Notes: a model not told the origin generated them from the letters alone. A stretch of DNA of 64,000 nucleotides from Bacteroidaceae bacterium (GCA_017416805.1 JAFQBB010000032.1:95379-159378), one strand, 5' to 3'. Positions 36,599 to 46,652 are shown, counted from the first letter of the stretch. Numbers and translations: made by a program.

Positions 36599-39500
36599 AT
36601 GAAACAAAAGCTTCTCATTTTAATTGTGTTGTGTATGATGTGGTTTGTTCCGACCATGTCTCAGACCGGACATTTTATTTCTGCTGACCGTTTTTCAAAC
36701 AGTATCATTACTGATTTGTGTCAGGATAAATATGGGAATATATGGATAGCCACGGATTATGGATTGAACAAGTTTGATGGTTATGAGTTTACTTCCTATC
36801 TGCACGAGGTGAATGAGGAGAACTCTTTATGCAACAATGCGGTTGTGGACCTCCTTTGCGATCGTGAAGGAAATCTGTGGGTAGGAACCAATCGGGGGCT
36901 TGACCGGTATGATCCGGAAAGTGACAGTTTTGTACATTATCCTTTCCCTAATGGATATCGGCCTCGCGTACCATGCTTGGTGCAACGGTCAGATGGAGAA
37001 TTGTTGGTATGTACTTCTGGTTACGGAGCCTATTTGGTGAGCGACAATCAGGAATTGGTTTCCACAATGGATTATACTCCGGAGGCTGACGAACCTTATT
37101 ATGATGATGTGTATGAGGATTCAAAGGGGCGTTTTTGGCGCGTTTCTTTAGCCGAGAATGCCATTATTCTGTTGGCGGACAAGAGTTTTTCCAAGTTTGA
37201 ATCGACTGTAGGGACTCCTTTGGCCTTTATAGAACGTGCCGATGAATTGCTTGTTATAGGTTTTGATGGCATCATGTCGTATAGGAATGGACAGATGACG
37301 GATGCCGGTATGGATTTGTCTGTGCTTGGCAAGGGAGATGTACGTTTCAATGCCGCTTGTGCCGATTCCGATGGTAATATATATATAGGTACGCGCGCGA
37401 AAGGTTTGTTCTGTATCCCTGTTGGCGGACGGAGTTTGGAGCGTGTGGATGTGGATGTGTTGGGCGTCAATCTCAATACGGCCAAGGTTACAGCCATTCT
37501 GTTTGACAGAGAGGGGAATCTTTGGTTAGGTCTTCAACGTAAGGGGCTGTTGTTGGTTTCCAAACAAAATCAGTTTTTCCGGACTTGGAGTTTTGAGCGT
37601 CAACAAATCCAGTTAGGCTCTTTCATAACTTCAGTTTGTGAGGGTGATAATGGTATGACCTGGTGTACAGTGCAAAATGTGGGTGTTTATGGCTTTGATG
37701 CCAATGGCTTGATCGTTTCCCGTCCGGATTCCCCATCTTCTGTGGAGTTCATTTATCGTGATAAGCAAAAGCGGTATTGGTTAGGCACAGACAAATATCT
37801 TTATGCCTATAATCCGCATACGGGAAAGGCTCAACAGAAATTGACGCTTGATGGTGAAAAGATTAATGAGATGACTGCCGATGGGGAGGGCAACTTGTAT
37901 ATATCGACTTTTGCACGTGGATTTTGCAGTTACAATACCCGAACCGGAGAGGTGGAGCATTATTCCATGATGAATCACAATGAGGAATTGGGGCAATTGT
38001 GCAACGATTGGATTCTTTGCATGACTTCTGACTACAATGGCATGATATGGATGGGAACCTCACATGGAGTTTCTTGTTTTGACCCCAAGACAAAGAGTTT
38101 TCTCACTCAAGGGTGGTTGCAGTTGCTGAATGGCGTGATGTGTTTCTCCATCTGTGAATTGCGTGATGGCAATATTGCCATCGGTACAGACCAGGGTCTG
38201 TACCGATATGATCGTAAACAAGGAACGTGTGAGCTATTTCCTGATAGCGAGCAGTTGAGTAATAAGATTATCAATTATATAGTTCAGTCCAACGATGGGG
38301 ATTTGTGGTGTGCGACCTCCAATGGTATCTGGCAATACAGTAGCGAACATCAGCGCTTCTTTGGTCATGTCAATGGCAATGGGCTTGAGAAAAAGGAATA
38401 CCTGCATGGAGTCGGTACTCATACTGATGCGGATTTGATTTATTTTGGTCACAATGACGGACTTGTGTCATTCTCTCCCAAACAGCCGCAAGGGGGTGAT
38501 GCAACCTCCGATGAGTTGATGCTTACTTCGTTTATGGTAGGTGGAGTGCCTGTAAATGCAACTACAGTACTTAATGATGTGCGTGTGACGGAAAAACCGG
38601 TCTCTGAGTCAGACCTCTTTACATTGTCTCATCACGATCATGCCATCATGATGAGCTTCTCTCAGATGGATTTTGCCAACCCTGCCAATGTGCAGTTTGA
38701 ATATCGTGTGAATGGTGGTGAATGGGTCAAGAATGTAGAGGGGAAAAACACGCTTATGCTCAATTTGTTACATCCTGGAGTCTATGATATTGGAGTGCGT
38801 TCACTTCAGGGTAACGTCTATTCACAGGTGAAGAATGTCAGTGTGGTGGTTCGTGCACCGTGGTATCGCACAGTGTGGGCCTATACGGTTTATGTCTTAT
38901 TGGTGTTGTGTTTGGGTGTCTATGTATTTGTTACTTATCGTCGTCATGTTGCAGACAAGTTGAATGAAGACAAGATGAAGTTCCTCATCAATTGTACCCA
39001 TGATATCCGTTCGCCGCTCACTCTTATTCTGAGTCCGTTGGCCAACTTGAAGCGCCGTATAGACAGTAGCCAGTTCGATGCTTTGCGAGACATTGATACC
39101 ATTGAGCGGAATGCGAACCGGGTGCTCAATCTGGTCAATCAGATTCTGGATGTCCGGAAAATGGACAAGCAGCAAATGAAGTTGTATTGTCAGGAAACTG
39201 ATATGGTGAGATTCATATTCGGTATCTACAAGATGTATGAATATAATGCAGGCGAGAGAAATATAAAGTTCTTCTTCCGTCATGACGGGATAGAGAAGTT
39301 GGATGTCTGGTTTGATCGTAGCCAGTTTGACAAAGTGATGTCAAACCTGCTCTCCAATGCGTTCAAATATTCTTACGATGGTGGAACCGTGGAAATAGTA
39401 CTTTCTTGTGATGAAAGTAATGTGCGGATTCAGGTCATTGATACGGGAGTAGGACTTGACAAGGACAATCTCAAACGGATTTTTGACCGTTTCTATCAAG

Positions 39501-40492
39501 GTGGCAATTCGCGCCGTATGCATATTAATGGAACGGGTATCGGATTGAACTTGTGTAAGATGATTGTTGATATGCATCGCGGTACAATTGAGGCCCAAAA
39601 CCGGACTGATGGTCAGCGGGGTTCCATTTTCACGTTGACACTTCCGTTGGGCAAGAGCCATCTTGCAGAAGAGAGCATTGTACATGAAAAGGAGGATACT
39701 GCTAAGGTGGTAAAGACAGGACGCAGGCTTCAGCACTCAGTGCTTGTAGTTGATGATGATTTGGAGATAGCACACTATATATCCACAGAACTGGGACAGT
39801 TCTATAAGTTTGGAATATGTGCCAATGGTAAAGAAGGCTTGAAGGAATTGTTGACAAACGAGTATGACCTGGTAATCAGTGATGTGATGATGCCAGAGAT
39901 GGATGGATTTACCATGCTTCGTATGATTAAATCAAATATCAATGTGGCCCATATTCCTGTTATTATGCTGACTTCAAAAGCGGATATTGGTGGGCGTTTG
40001 GAGGGACTTGAGCGCGGAGCGGATGCTTTCTTGGCCAAACCTTTCAATATGGAAGAACTTCATATGAATATAGAAAACCTCATTGCCGGTCGTCAACGGT
40101 TGAAAGGTAAATATTCCGGAGCACAGGAGCAGGTTGATAAGGTAGAGCATAAGGAGGTTAAAGGAAATGATGAGATACTGATGGAACGTATTATGAAGGC
40201 CATCAACAAGAATCTGTCGGATAGCAGTTTCAATGTCGATATGCTGACTTCCGAAGTCGGCATCAGTCGTGCCCAGTTACATCGCAAAATGAAGGAGATG
40301 ACAGGTATCTCTACCAGTGAGTTTATACGTAATATCCGATTGGAGCAGGCTGCCCGATTGCTTCGCGAACAGAAAATCAATGTGACTCAGGTTGCCTATA
40401 CTGTAGGATTTTCTAATTTGGCTCATTTCTCTACCATTTTCCGCAAGCATTTTGGAGTTTCTCCTTCTGAGTTTGTGGGGAGTGAGCAATGA
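36599..40492 (+). CDS. Hybrid two-component system regulator (HTCS) of the PUL
   Basis: The gene is read from ATG 36599 (MKQKLL; 1297 residues). A signal peptide is followed by a periplasmic sensor of two seven-bladed propellers (repeats of the type GNIWIATDYGLNKFDG, about 30-660). A Y_Y_Y domain follows (about 670-755), then one membrane helix (VYVLLVLCLGVYVFV). The cytoplasmic HisKA has CTHDIRSPL, the ATPase has NLLSNAFKYS and DTGVGLD, the receiver has LVVDDD and ISDVMMPEMDG, and the AraC-type HTH lies at the C-terminus. HTCS proteins bind a specific oligosaccharide in the periplasm and switch on the adjacent PUL. This one should control 18066-35961. Confidence 0.95.
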   Translation: MKQKLLILIVLCMMWFVPTMSQTGHFISADRFSNSIITDLCQDKYGNIWIATDYGLNKFDGYEFTSYLHEVNEENSLCNNAVVDLLCDREGNLWVGTNRGLDRYDPESDSFVHYPFPNGYRPRVPCLVQRSDGELLVCTSGYGAYLVSDNQELVSTMDYTPEADEPYYDDVYEDSKGRFWRVSLAENAIILLADKSFSKFESTVGTPLAFIERADELLVIGFDGIMSYRNGQMTDAGMDLSVLGKGDVRFNAACADSDGNIYIGTRAKGLFCIPVGGRSLERVDVDVLGVNLNTAKVTAILFDREGNLWLGLQRKGLLLVSKQNQFFRTWSFERQQIQLGSFITSVCEGDNGMTWCTVQNVGVYGFDANGLIVSRPDSPSSVEFIYRDKQKRYWLGTDKYLYAYNPHTGKAQQKLTLDGEKINEMTADGEGNLYISTFARGFCSYNTRTGEVEHYSMMNHNEELGQLCNDWILCMTSDYNGMIWMGTSHGVSCFDPKTKSFLTQGWLQLLNGVMCFSICELRDGNIAIGTDQGLYRYDRKQGTCELFPDSEQLSNKIINYIVQSNDGDLWCATSNGIWQYSSEHQRFFGHVNGNGLEKKEYLHGVGTHTDADLIYFGHNDGLVSFSPKQPQGGDATSDELMLTSFMVGGVPVNATTVLNDVRVTEKPVSESDLFTLSHHDHAIMMSFSQMDFANPANVQFEYRVNGGEWVKNVEGKNTLMLNLLHPGVYDIGVRSLQGNVYSQVKNVSVVVRAPWYRTVWAYTVYVLLVLCLGVYVFVTYRRHVADKLNEDKMKFLINCTHDIRSPLTLILSPLANLKRRIDSSQFDALRDIDTIERNANRVLNLVNQILDVRKMDKQQMKLYCQETDMVRFIFGIYKMYEYNAGERNIKFFFRHDGIEKLDVWFDRSQFDKVMSNLLSNAFKYSYDGGTVEIVLSCDESNVRIQVIDTGVGLDKDNLKRIFDRFYQGGNSRRMHINGTGIGLNLCKMIVDMHRGTIEAQNRTDGQRGSIFTLTLPLGKSHLAEESIVHEKEDTAKVVKTGRRLQHSVLVVDDDLEIAHYISTELGQFYKFGICANGKEGLKELLTNEYDLVISDVMMPEMDGFTMLRMIKSNINVAHIPVIMLTSKADIGGRLEGLERGADAFLAKPFNMEELHMNIENLIAGRQRLKGKYSGAQEQVDKVEHKEVKGNDEILMERIMKAINKNLSDSSFNVDMLTSEVGISRAQLHRKMKEMTGISTSEFIRNIRLEQAARLLREQKINVTQVAYTVGFSNLAHFSTIFRKHFGVSPSEFVGSEQ

Positions 40493-40618
40493 ATTGAGAA
40501 TGACGGAAAACGAACTTGAGGGTATGTCAAAATGAAACCATTTGTTTTTTAGGCACGGATTTTTGACACACCCCCAACTGATAAAAATAAATGGAACCTT
40601 TGAGATGCTTCTTTGGAC

Positions 40619-40918
40619 TTATATTGCTTCTATGAGGAAACTTACGGGGCGGAAACCATCGTTGCATGAAATGAGGGCTGAATGAGGATTCTTCATCCAA
40701 CCATCGTAGAAGTTTCCACCTCCACGAGCCAATTCCTCGACAAAAGGTCGCATGGATTCCCAGGCACTTTCGCATAAGCCCTCGGGCCTTCTCCCTTCGA
40801 TTGAGATGAATTGTTGTCCGATGCAGATGTCGCATGTATGCTCAATGGGATTTTCGTACAGTTCCATCAAGTCGGTGTAGCATGTCTGCCGCAGTGCTGT
40901 GATACGGATATTTTTCAT
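40619..40918 (-). CDS. TIGR04076-like small protein
   Basis: I choose ATG 40918 (MKNIRITALRQTC), giving 99 residues. A longer version would add 17 residues translated from an AT-rich leader. Three or more conserved cysteines (TCDICIGQQF, EGLCESAW, ALISCNDG) and the ending GFRPVSFLIEAI resemble the TIGR04076 family, small cytoplasmic proteins of unknown function that may bind a metal or cofactor. It has no clear operon partner. Four identical palindromes lie directly upstream (40955-41034), implying tight regulation. The family call is from memory of the pattern. Confidence 0.6.
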   Translation of the reverse strand: MKNIRITALRQTCYTDLMELYENPIEHTCDICIGQQFISIEGRRPEGLCESAWESMRPFVEELARGGGNFYDGWMKNPHSALISCNDGFRPVSFLIEAI

Positions 40919-40954
40919 ATTGGTGAAATAATAAGAGAAAACTTGTCTGAAAAA

Positions 40955-41034
40955 TGAACATATGTTCAAGTGCCTCTGAACATATGTTCAAGTGCCAACG
41001 AACATATGTTCGTGACCAGTTGAACATATGTTCC
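40955..41034. promoter_or_regulatory. Array of four identical 12-base palindromes with 22-base period
   Basis: GAACATATGTTC occurs at 40956-40967, 40978-40989, 41000-41011 and 41022-41033, each copy perfect and each start exactly 22 bases from the last (two helical turns). The 10-base spacers are not identical, though the first two share AAGTGCC. The array lies between the stop of the upstream reverse-strand gene (41055) and the ATG of the TIGR04076-like gene (40918). The third copy, CGAACATATGTTCG, equals the classical Gram-positive LexA/DinR box. I read this as a cooperative operator. Confidence 0.7.
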
Positions 41035-41054
41035 TTTTTTTTCTGGGTTTCCAA

Positions 41055-41627
41055 CTAAATTGCAGTAGAATCTGAAACATCCATTTTCTCGAACCTGTAT
41101 CCGAGTCGTTTCAATTCAATGGCTGCCCCTATGCGGAACATTACCCGGCATGCTCTGGCAAAAACGTGGAAAGCAGTGGTGCTCTGTGGTTCTATACCTT
41201 CGTGGCGGATTAATGAAACGGTTGTTTCGCCACATCGGCGGATAATGTTTTCTATACCCTTTGCTTCATAACCGTCAAGTTGGAGTTTCAGCAGGTTTTG
41301 TATGATGTGTTCATCCATGTCATCGAAACCTTCCTTGCCGTAATAACTCTGGTAATTCTTCTTGCTGTATGAATCCCAGTCTTGGTCCCATCCCCAGGCA
41401 ACCCCGAGGCCCAAATATGCGGCCCATGCTACAGATACGGTAGGGTAGTCCTTTACTTGTGGAACGGCATCGGCCATATATTCTGGAGCCAATGCGTGCC
41501 AATGGTTGTCAATGTCGTCTGTGGCTAACAGTACTCCATTCAATAAACCAGCAGAAGTGCAGAGACGCAAAAGTTCCTCTTGCACGTGGTTTTCGAATGT
41601 TTCGAGATAATCGTTTCTTGGAATCAT
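41055..41627 (-). CDS. Conserved hypothetical cytoplasmic protein
   Basis: I do not recognise the family of this 190-residue protein. It has no signal peptide or transmembrane segment. It is acidic and aromatic-rich in the middle (AWGWDQDWDSYSKKNYQSYY) and alpha-helical at the end, with ARACRVMFRIGAAIELKRLGY. Codon use matches its neighbours, and it ends 136 bases upstream of the TIGR04076-like gene on the same strand, with the palindrome array between them. murF follows at its 5' side on the same strand, 46 bases away, so read-through from murF into this gene is possible. Confidence 0.6.
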   Translation of the reverse strand: MIPRNDYLETFENHVQEELLRLCTSAGLLNGVLLATDDIDNHWHALAPEYMADAVPQVKDYPTVSVAWAAYLGLGVAWGWDQDWDSYSKKNYQSYYGKEGFDDMDEHIIQNLLKLQLDGYEAKGIENIIRRCGETTVSLIRHEGIEPQSTTAFHVFARACRVMFRIGAAIELKRLGYRFEKMDVSDSTAI

Positions 41628-41673
41628 ATAAGTAATGCAGTTGTGTCTGTTTATAATAGTTGCAATTGGTTCA

Positions 41674-42984
41674 TCACAGATATTCTACGGTTTGTATCAG
41701 TCTCATGCTGTTCGAACCCTTGATGAGAATATAGAAACCCTTTATATTCTCTTTTTGGATAGCAGTGTTGACTTGCTCTACATCATTGAATTTTACGAAA
41801 GTCGGAGGGGTGGGTATTTTGGAGAATTCGTTTCCTACCAGCCATACTTTATCAAAGGCCGAATGGCTTAGAATATTGGCAATGCGTTCGTGTTCCCCAA
41901 GGCTGCATTCTCCTAACTCTTTCATGTCTCCGAGAATGACCATTTTGGGAGATACGTTCATTCCGCTGAAATTCTTCAGGGCAGCAGTCATACTGGTAGG
42001 GTTGGCATTGTAGGCATCAATAATCAAGTGGTTATATTCCGTATGTTTCAGTTGCGATCTGTTGTTTTGTGGGATGTATTCGGAAAGTGCAATATTTATT
42101 TGTTCCGGTTTGACACCGGAATGCAAACCGATAGTGGCTGCAGCCAGCATGTTGTCAATGTTGTATGAACCGATAAGGTTGGTTTGTACATCTTGCCATG
42201 CCCCATCTGCTGTCTTCCATTGGAAATGCAGATAGGGGGTACAGTCAATGACTTTGCCACTGACAGATAGTCCCTCCTCTTTCCCTGAACAACCATAATA
42301 AATGCAGTCAAGACCTCCGGCAATGTTTGTCAGCAGTTCGTTATCCTTATTTATGAAGACAAGAGAGCCTTTCTTGGCACGCAGATGTTCGTATAGTTCC
42401 CCCTTGGTCTTTATAACCCCTTCCAATGAGCCGAATCCTTGCAGGTGTGCCATACCGACATTGGTAATGATGCCGTAATCCGGCTCTGCTATTTCTACCA
42501 ATTCTTTGATATCTCCGGGATGGCTGGCTCCCATTTCTACAATGGCAATGTCGTGTTCCGGCTTAAGTCGTAGAAGCGTTAAAGGGACGCCTATGGAATT
42601 GTTCAGATTCCCTTCGGTATATAGTACGTTGTATTTCTGTTGCAGGACTGCAGCAACCAGTTCTTTAGTCGTTGTCTTTCCGTTGGTTCCGGTAATTCCT
42701 ATAATCTTAGTCCCCAACTGCCTTCTGTGATAATTGGCCAAGTCTTGGAGCACCTTCAAAACGTTGTTGACAAGGATTAAGCGATTGTCATTTTTCGTGT
42801 CATACAGTTCTTCGTCAATGATTGCGTATGCACATCCGGCTTCCAAAGCCTTGGCGGCAAAGGCATTGCCATTGAAATTCTCTCCCTTCAGAGCAAAGAA
42901 AATGGAATCTTTGGAACATTTGCGGCTGTCAGTGCAGATTCGCGGATATTGCAGGAAAAGTTGGTATAATGATGAGATTTCCAT
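41674..42984 (-). CDS. murF: UDP-N-acetylmuramoyl-tripeptide--D-alanyl-D-alanine ligase
   Basis: The 436-residue Mur ligase has an N-terminal UDP-binding domain with SRKCSKDSIFFALKGENFNG, the ATP-binding loop GITGTNGKTTTKE (about 96-108) and the central-domain segment VEMGASHPGDI. The C-terminal domain has IIDAYNANPTSM, the MurF-specific motif. It adds D-Ala-D-Ala to the UDP-MurNAc tripeptide in cell-wall synthesis. It stands apart from the usual dcw cluster, as often in Bacteroides. It is divergent from folP, with both starts within about 120 bases. Confidence 0.95.
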   Translation of the reverse strand: MEISSLYQLFLQYPRICTDSRKCSKDSIFFALKGENFNGNAFAAKALEAGCAYAIIDEELYDTKNDNRLILVNNVLKVLQDLANYHRRQLGTKIIGITGTNGKTTTKELVAAVLQQKYNVLYTEGNLNNSIGVPLTLLRLKPEHDIAIVEMGASHPGDIKELVEIAEPDYGIITNVGMAHLQGFGSLEGVIKTKGELYEHLRAKKGSLVFINKDNELLTNIAGGLDCIYYGCSGKEEGLSVSGKVIDCTPYLHFQWKTADGAWQDVQTNLIGSYNIDNMLAAATIGLHSGVKPEQINIALSEYIPQNNRSQLKHTEYNHLIIDAYNANPTSMTAALKNFSGMNVSPKMVILGDMKELGECSLGEHERIANILSHSAFDKVWLVGNEFSKIPTPPTFVKFNDVEQVNTAIQKENIKGFYILIKGSNSMRLIQTVEYL

Positions 42985-43070
42985 ATACTAATTATGTTTT
43001 ATGGGTCAAAGATACGACAAAAACGATAAAAACCGCTATAAAACTCTTTTTAATCCCAAGAAATGTGTGT

Positions 43071-43078
43071 ATTTTTGC
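43071..43078 (+). promoter_or_regulatory. -7 box for folP-cdaA
   Basis: TATTTTTG lies 29 bases before the chosen folP ATG, with T-rich sequence about 20 bases further upstream. Because transcription should start just after it, the longer folP frame beginning at 42969 cannot be translated from this promoter. Confidence 0.6.
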
Positions 43079-43106
43079 CCTGCAGAAAAGAACAGGTAAT
43101 TTCAAT

Positions 43107-43961
43107 ATGGCAAAATTTCATTCATACAGCATAAATCTTGGTGGGTATCTGATGCAGTTTGACACTCCCAAGGTGATGGGCATTCTTAATGTCACTCCAG
43201 ATTCCTTTTATGAAGGATGTCGGGGGATGGGTGAAGCAGATGTCATATCCCGGATTGGGCAATTGGTGGCAGAGGGCACTGATATGATAGATATAGGTGC
43301 TTGTTCTACAAAGCCCGGTTCGCAAGAGGTCAGTGTGTCTGAAGAAATGGCCCGTTTGCGCTTTGGACTTAAACTTCTGCAAAGGCTGGCGCCGGGTATC
43401 CCCATCTCGGTAGATACTTATCGGGCCGATGTTGCCTCTATGTGTGTGGAAGAATTTGGGGTTGCAGTCATTAATGACATTTCAGGTGGCAATATGGATT
43501 CCCGCATGTTTGACACAGTGGCCCGTTTGCGTGTACCTTATGTGTTGACTCATATACAGGGAACTCCTGAAAATATGCAGCAGAATCCGTATTACGATAT
43601 AATTCTGAAAGAGGTTATGATTAGCCTTGCCGATAAGCTCAACCGTTTGCATGAAATGGGGGTAAAGGATATCATTGTTGACCCAGGCTTCGGATTTGGG
43701 AAAACGCTTGAACATAATTATGAGATGATGGCACACCTTGAAGAGTTTCATTTGCTTGAACACCCCTTGCTTGTCGGTGTTTCACGAAAATCTATGGTGT
43801 ATCGTTTGTTGGACGTTTCGCCTGATGATGCCCTGAATGGGACTACAGCCCTTCATGCAGTGGCATTGCTGAAAGGAGCCCACATACTGCGTGTTCACGA
43901 TGTAAAGGCCTGTAAGCAGTGTGTAAGTATTGTGGAAAGAATCATAAATCATAAATCATAA
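43107..43961 (+). CDS. folP: Dihydropteroate synthase
   Basis: The start at 43107 (MAKFHSYSINLGG) gives 284 residues, the usual length. Motifs are MGILNVTPDSFYEG (pterin/phosphate loop), DIGACSTKPGSQ, NDISGG, IIVDPGFGFGKT and GVSRKSM. DHPS joins 6-hydroxymethyl-dihydropterin pyrophosphate to p-aminobenzoate in folate synthesis and is the sulfonamide target. It is coupled to cdaA, whose GTG start lies 10 bases after the folP stop. Simple repeats of 'ataaatc' fill that junction. Confidence 0.95.
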   Translation: MAKFHSYSINLGGYLMQFDTPKVMGILNVTPDSFYEGCRGMGEADVISRIGQLVAEGTDMIDIGACSTKPGSQEVSVSEEMARLRFGLKLLQRLAPGIPISVDTYRADVASMCVEEFGVAVINDISGGNMDSRMFDTVARLRVPYVLTHIQGTPENMQQNPYYDIILKEVMISLADKLNRLHEMGVKDIIVDPGFGFGKTLEHNYEMMAHLEEFHLLEHPLLVGVSRKSMVYRLLDVSPDDALNGTTALHAVALLKGAHILRVHDVKACKQCVSIVERIINHKS

Positions 43962-43971
43962 ATCAATTCTC

Positions 43972-44748
43972 GTGTTTATAGAATTTGGCATAAAAGATTT
44001 TATCGACATCTTGTTAGTCGCATTATTGCTGTACAAGGTGTATAAACTGATGAAGGAAACAGGCTCTATCAATATCTTTGTCGGTGTATTGATTTTTTTG
44101 GGTGTTTGGGTTTTGGTTTCTCAGGTTCTGGATATGCGTTTGTTGGGGGGGATTTTTGATCTTCTTCAGAATGTTGGAATATTGGCACTTATCGTTTTGT
44201 TTCAAAAGGAAATTCGTGGTTTTCTGCTTTCGTTGGGAGCCCGTGGCCGTGCCCGTAGCTTCTTTAAATTCTTTGGTCATGCCAAATCACAGAGTGTGGA
44301 TCGTGCCGAAATCATGCCTTTGGTGTTGGCCTGTCTCAATATGAGCAAACAGAAAGTGGGCGCACTTATAGTCATTGAGCAGGAAGTTCCTCTGACTGAG
44401 GTTATCCGTACGGGCGATACTATCAATGCCAATATCACCCAACGACTTGTTGAGAATATATTTTTCAAGAATAGTCCGCTCCACGATGGTGCCATGATAA
44501 TCAGTAACAACCGCATAAAGGCTGCCGGATGCATTCTTCCTGTTTCGCACGATTTGAATATTCCGCGCCATTTGGGATTACGTCATCGGGCAGCTTTGGG
44601 TATTTCGCAAGTTTCAGATGCTGTGGTGATTGTGGTTTCTGAACAAACGGGGGCTATATCGACAGCTCATGAAGGTCAATTCCGCTTGCGGCTTTCTGCC
44701 GAGGAGCTTGAACGTGAACTTACTCGAGTGAAGGTTGTTGGCAAATAG
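43972..44748 (+). CDS. cdaA: Diadenylate cyclase CdaA/DacA
   Basis: The protein (258 residues from a GTG start; no ATG fits the family start) has three hydrophobic helices at about 11-28, 33-52 and 57-76, then a DisA_N cyclase domain with SPLHDGAMII (DGA motif) and LRHRAALG (RHR motif). It converts two ATP to cyclic di-AMP, which controls osmolyte and cell-wall balance. The folP-cdaA order is common in Bacteroidetes. The GTG start may limit its level. Confidence 0.95.
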   Translation: MFIEFGIKDFIDILLVALLLYKVYKLMKETGSINIFVGVLIFLGVWVLVSQVLDMRLLGGIFDLLQNVGILALIVLFQKEIRGFLLSLGARGRARSFFKFFGHAKSQSVDRAEIMPLVLACLNMSKQKVGALIVIEQEVPLTEVIRTGDTINANITQRLVENIFFKNSPLHDGAMIISNNRIKAAGCILPVSHDLNIPRHLGLRHRAALGISQVSDAVVIVVSEQTGAISTAHEGQFRLRLSAEELERELTRVKVVGK

Positions 44749-44836
44749 TCTTTTCAAAATGAAAGTATTTCTATGAAAAATGCTTCATTTGTCAATCTTT
44801 TCTTGTAAAACGATGCTCATTTTTGCAAATAAGTTG

Positions 44837-44844
44837 TATATTTG
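44837..44844 (+). promoter_or_regulatory. -7 box for asnA-ung
   Basis: TATATTTG lies 30 bases before the asnA ATG. A TTTG at the expected -33 distance is missing. The longer asnA frame that would begin at 44842 starts inside this box and is therefore rejected. Confidence 0.5.
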
Positions 44845-44874
44845 CCGCCGATTTTAATTTTAATAAGCAAAAGA

Positions 44875-45912
44875 ATGAGTTACCTTATACGTCCTGTTGG
44901 CTATCGTCCGCTGCTTGATTTACGGCAGACAGAACAAGGAATCAAGCAGATAAAAGAGTTTTTCCAACAGAATTTATCTACAGAGTTGCGTTTGCGCCGT
45001 GTCACCGCCCCTCTTTTTGTGTTGCGGGGCATGGGTATCAATGATGACTTGAGCGGAGTAGAGCGTCCTGTATGTTTTCCTATAAAAGATTTGAACGATG
45101 CGAATGCTGAAGTAGTTCATTCGTTGGCAAAATGGAAACGTTTGACATTGGCGGATTATCAGATAGAACCAGGCTATGGAATCTATACTGACATGAATGC
45201 CATCCGTGCAGACGAGGAATTGGGCAATCTGCATTCTCTGTATGTTGACCAATGGGATTGGGAACGTGTCATTACGGCAGAAGACCGTACGGTGGCATTC
45301 CTGACAGATGTTGTAAGGCGTATATATTCTGCCTTGTTGCGTACTGAATTTATGGTGTGTGAGACCTATCCGCAGATAACTCCTTCTCTTCCGGAGAAAT
45401 TATTCTTTATTCATGCCGAAGAGTTGCGTAAGATGTATCCGGATTTGACAGCCAAAGAGCGTGAAAACCGTATAACCCGTCAGCATGGTGCAGTATTTAT
45501 AATAGGTATTGGTGGCAAGCTGGATGATGGTAAGGAACACGACCTTCGTGCGCCGGATTATGATGACTATTCCACTGTTGGTGAAAATGGATTGCCGGGA
45601 TTGAATGGGGATTTGCTTGTATGGAACTCCGTTCTTGACCGTGCCATAGAACTTTCTTCCATGGGAATTCGTGTGGATCGCGATGCGTTGCTTCATCAGT
45701 TGGCTCTTTCGGGAAAAGAAGAGCGGAAGGAACTTTATTTCCACCGTCGTTTGCTTGAAGGTTCGTTGCCTCTCAGCATTGGTGGTGGTATAGGACAAAG
45801 TCGCTTGTGTATGCTCTTTTTGCGGAAAGCTCATATTGGTGAGATTCAGGCCAGCATCTGGCCCGATGAGATGCGTCGTGAATGTGCCGCTTTGGGTATG
45901 CCTTTAATTTGA
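44875..45912 (+). CDS. asnA: Aspartate--ammonia ligase (asparagine synthetase A)
   Basis: The start at 44875 ([12 protein letters not shown]) gives 345 residues, close to the 330 of E. coli AsnA. Class II aminoacyl-tRNA synthetase-like features are visible: [18 protein letters not shown]-type segment [21 protein letters not shown], and the C-terminal motif 3 region [16 protein letters not shown]. It makes asparagine from aspartate, ammonia and ATP. ung follows after 7 bases, so the two form an operon. Confidence 0.95.
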   Translation: MSYLIRPVGYRPLLDLRQTEQGIKQIKEFFQQNLSTELRLRRVTAPLFVLRGMGINDDLSGVERPVCFPIKDLNDANAEVVHSLAKWKRLTLADYQIEPGYGIYTDMNAIRADEELGNLHSLYVDQWDWERVITAEDRTVAFLTDVVRRIYSALLRTEFMVCETYPQITPSLPEKLFFIHAEELRKMYPDLTAKERENRITRQHGAVFIIGIGGKLDDGKEHDLRAPDYDDYSTVGENGLPGLNGDLLVWNSVLDRAIELSSMGIRVDRDALLHQLALSGKEERKELYFHRRLLEGSLPLSIGGGIGQSRLCMLFLRKAHIGEIQASIWPDEMRRECAALGMPLI

Positions 45913-45919
45913 GAGGGAA

Positions 45920-46582
45920 ATGAATGTCAGGATTGAAGAAAGTTGGAAACAGCAATTGGCCGCAGAATTTGGAAAAGATTACTTCCTTCGTTTGACCGAA
46001 TTTGTGCGTGGAGAGTATGCCAGAGGTGCGGTATATCCTCCCGGCCGTCTTATTTTTAATGCGTTTGATCTTTGTCCTTTCAATCAGGTTAAAGTCGTAA
46101 TCATAGGTCAGGACCCTTATCATGGTCCGGGACAGGCTCATGGACTTTGTTTTTCAGTCAATGACGGGGTGGCTTTTCCTCCCTCCCTTGTCAATATCTT
46201 TAAGGAAATAGAGAGTGATTTGGGAGTCCCGGTCCCTTCCACTGGTAATCTGACCCGTTGGGCTGAACAAGGAGTGCTTTTGCTTAATGCCACCCTTACG
46301 GTACGTGCTCATCAGGCGGGCAGTCATCAACGTCAAGGTTGGGAGGAGTTTACCGATGCAGCCATTCGTGCATTGGCTACCCGGCGGGATAATCTGGTAT
46401 TTATTCTTTGGGGGGCATATGCACAAAAGAAAGGAGCCTTTATTGATCGTACCCGTCACTTGGTGCTCAGTTCAGCCCATCCGTCTCCACTTTCAGCTTG
46501 GCATGGCTTTTTCGGGAACAAACATTTCAGTCGTACTAACGAATACCTTCTTGCCCACGGATTGGAACCGATTGCGTGGTGA
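45920..46582 (+). CDS. ung: Uracil-DNA glycosylase
   Basis: The 220-residue family 1 UDG has the water-activating loop [28 protein letters not shown] (uracil-recognition Asn) and the DNA intercalation loop HPSPLSA. It removes uracil from DNA in base-excision repair. Length and motifs are complete. It is co-transcribed with asnA. Confidence 0.97.
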   Translation: MNVRIEESWKQQLAAEFGKDYFLRLTEFVRGEYARGAVYPPGRLIFNAFDLCPFNQVKVVIIGQDPYHGPGQAHGLCFSVNDGVAFPPSLVNIFKEIESDLGVPVPSTGNLTRWAEQGVLLLNATLTVRAHQAGSHQRQGWEEFTDAAIRALATRRDNLVFILWGAYAQKKGAFIDRTRHLVLSSAHPSPLSAWHGFFGNKHFSRTNEYLLAHGLEPIAW

Positions 46583-46652
46583 AATGTAACGATAGAGTAG
46601 GGGGATTTGGTGATTTATCAATGCGGAATGCCGGGTTTTGATAAATTTTACC

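Noticed and set aside
40955-41034. Possible CRISPR array
   Set aside because: The repeated units are only 12 bases with 10-base spacers, too short for CRISPR, and no cas gene is near.
40842-41054. Reverse-strand 70-codon frame running through the palindrome array
   Set aside because: The repeats have a 22-base period, which shifts frame at every copy, so the translation is not repetitive and the DNA is better read as an operator.
42969-43106. N-terminal extension of folP
   Set aside because: It contains the -7 box of the folP promoter and overlaps the divergent murF start; family length fits the start at 43107.
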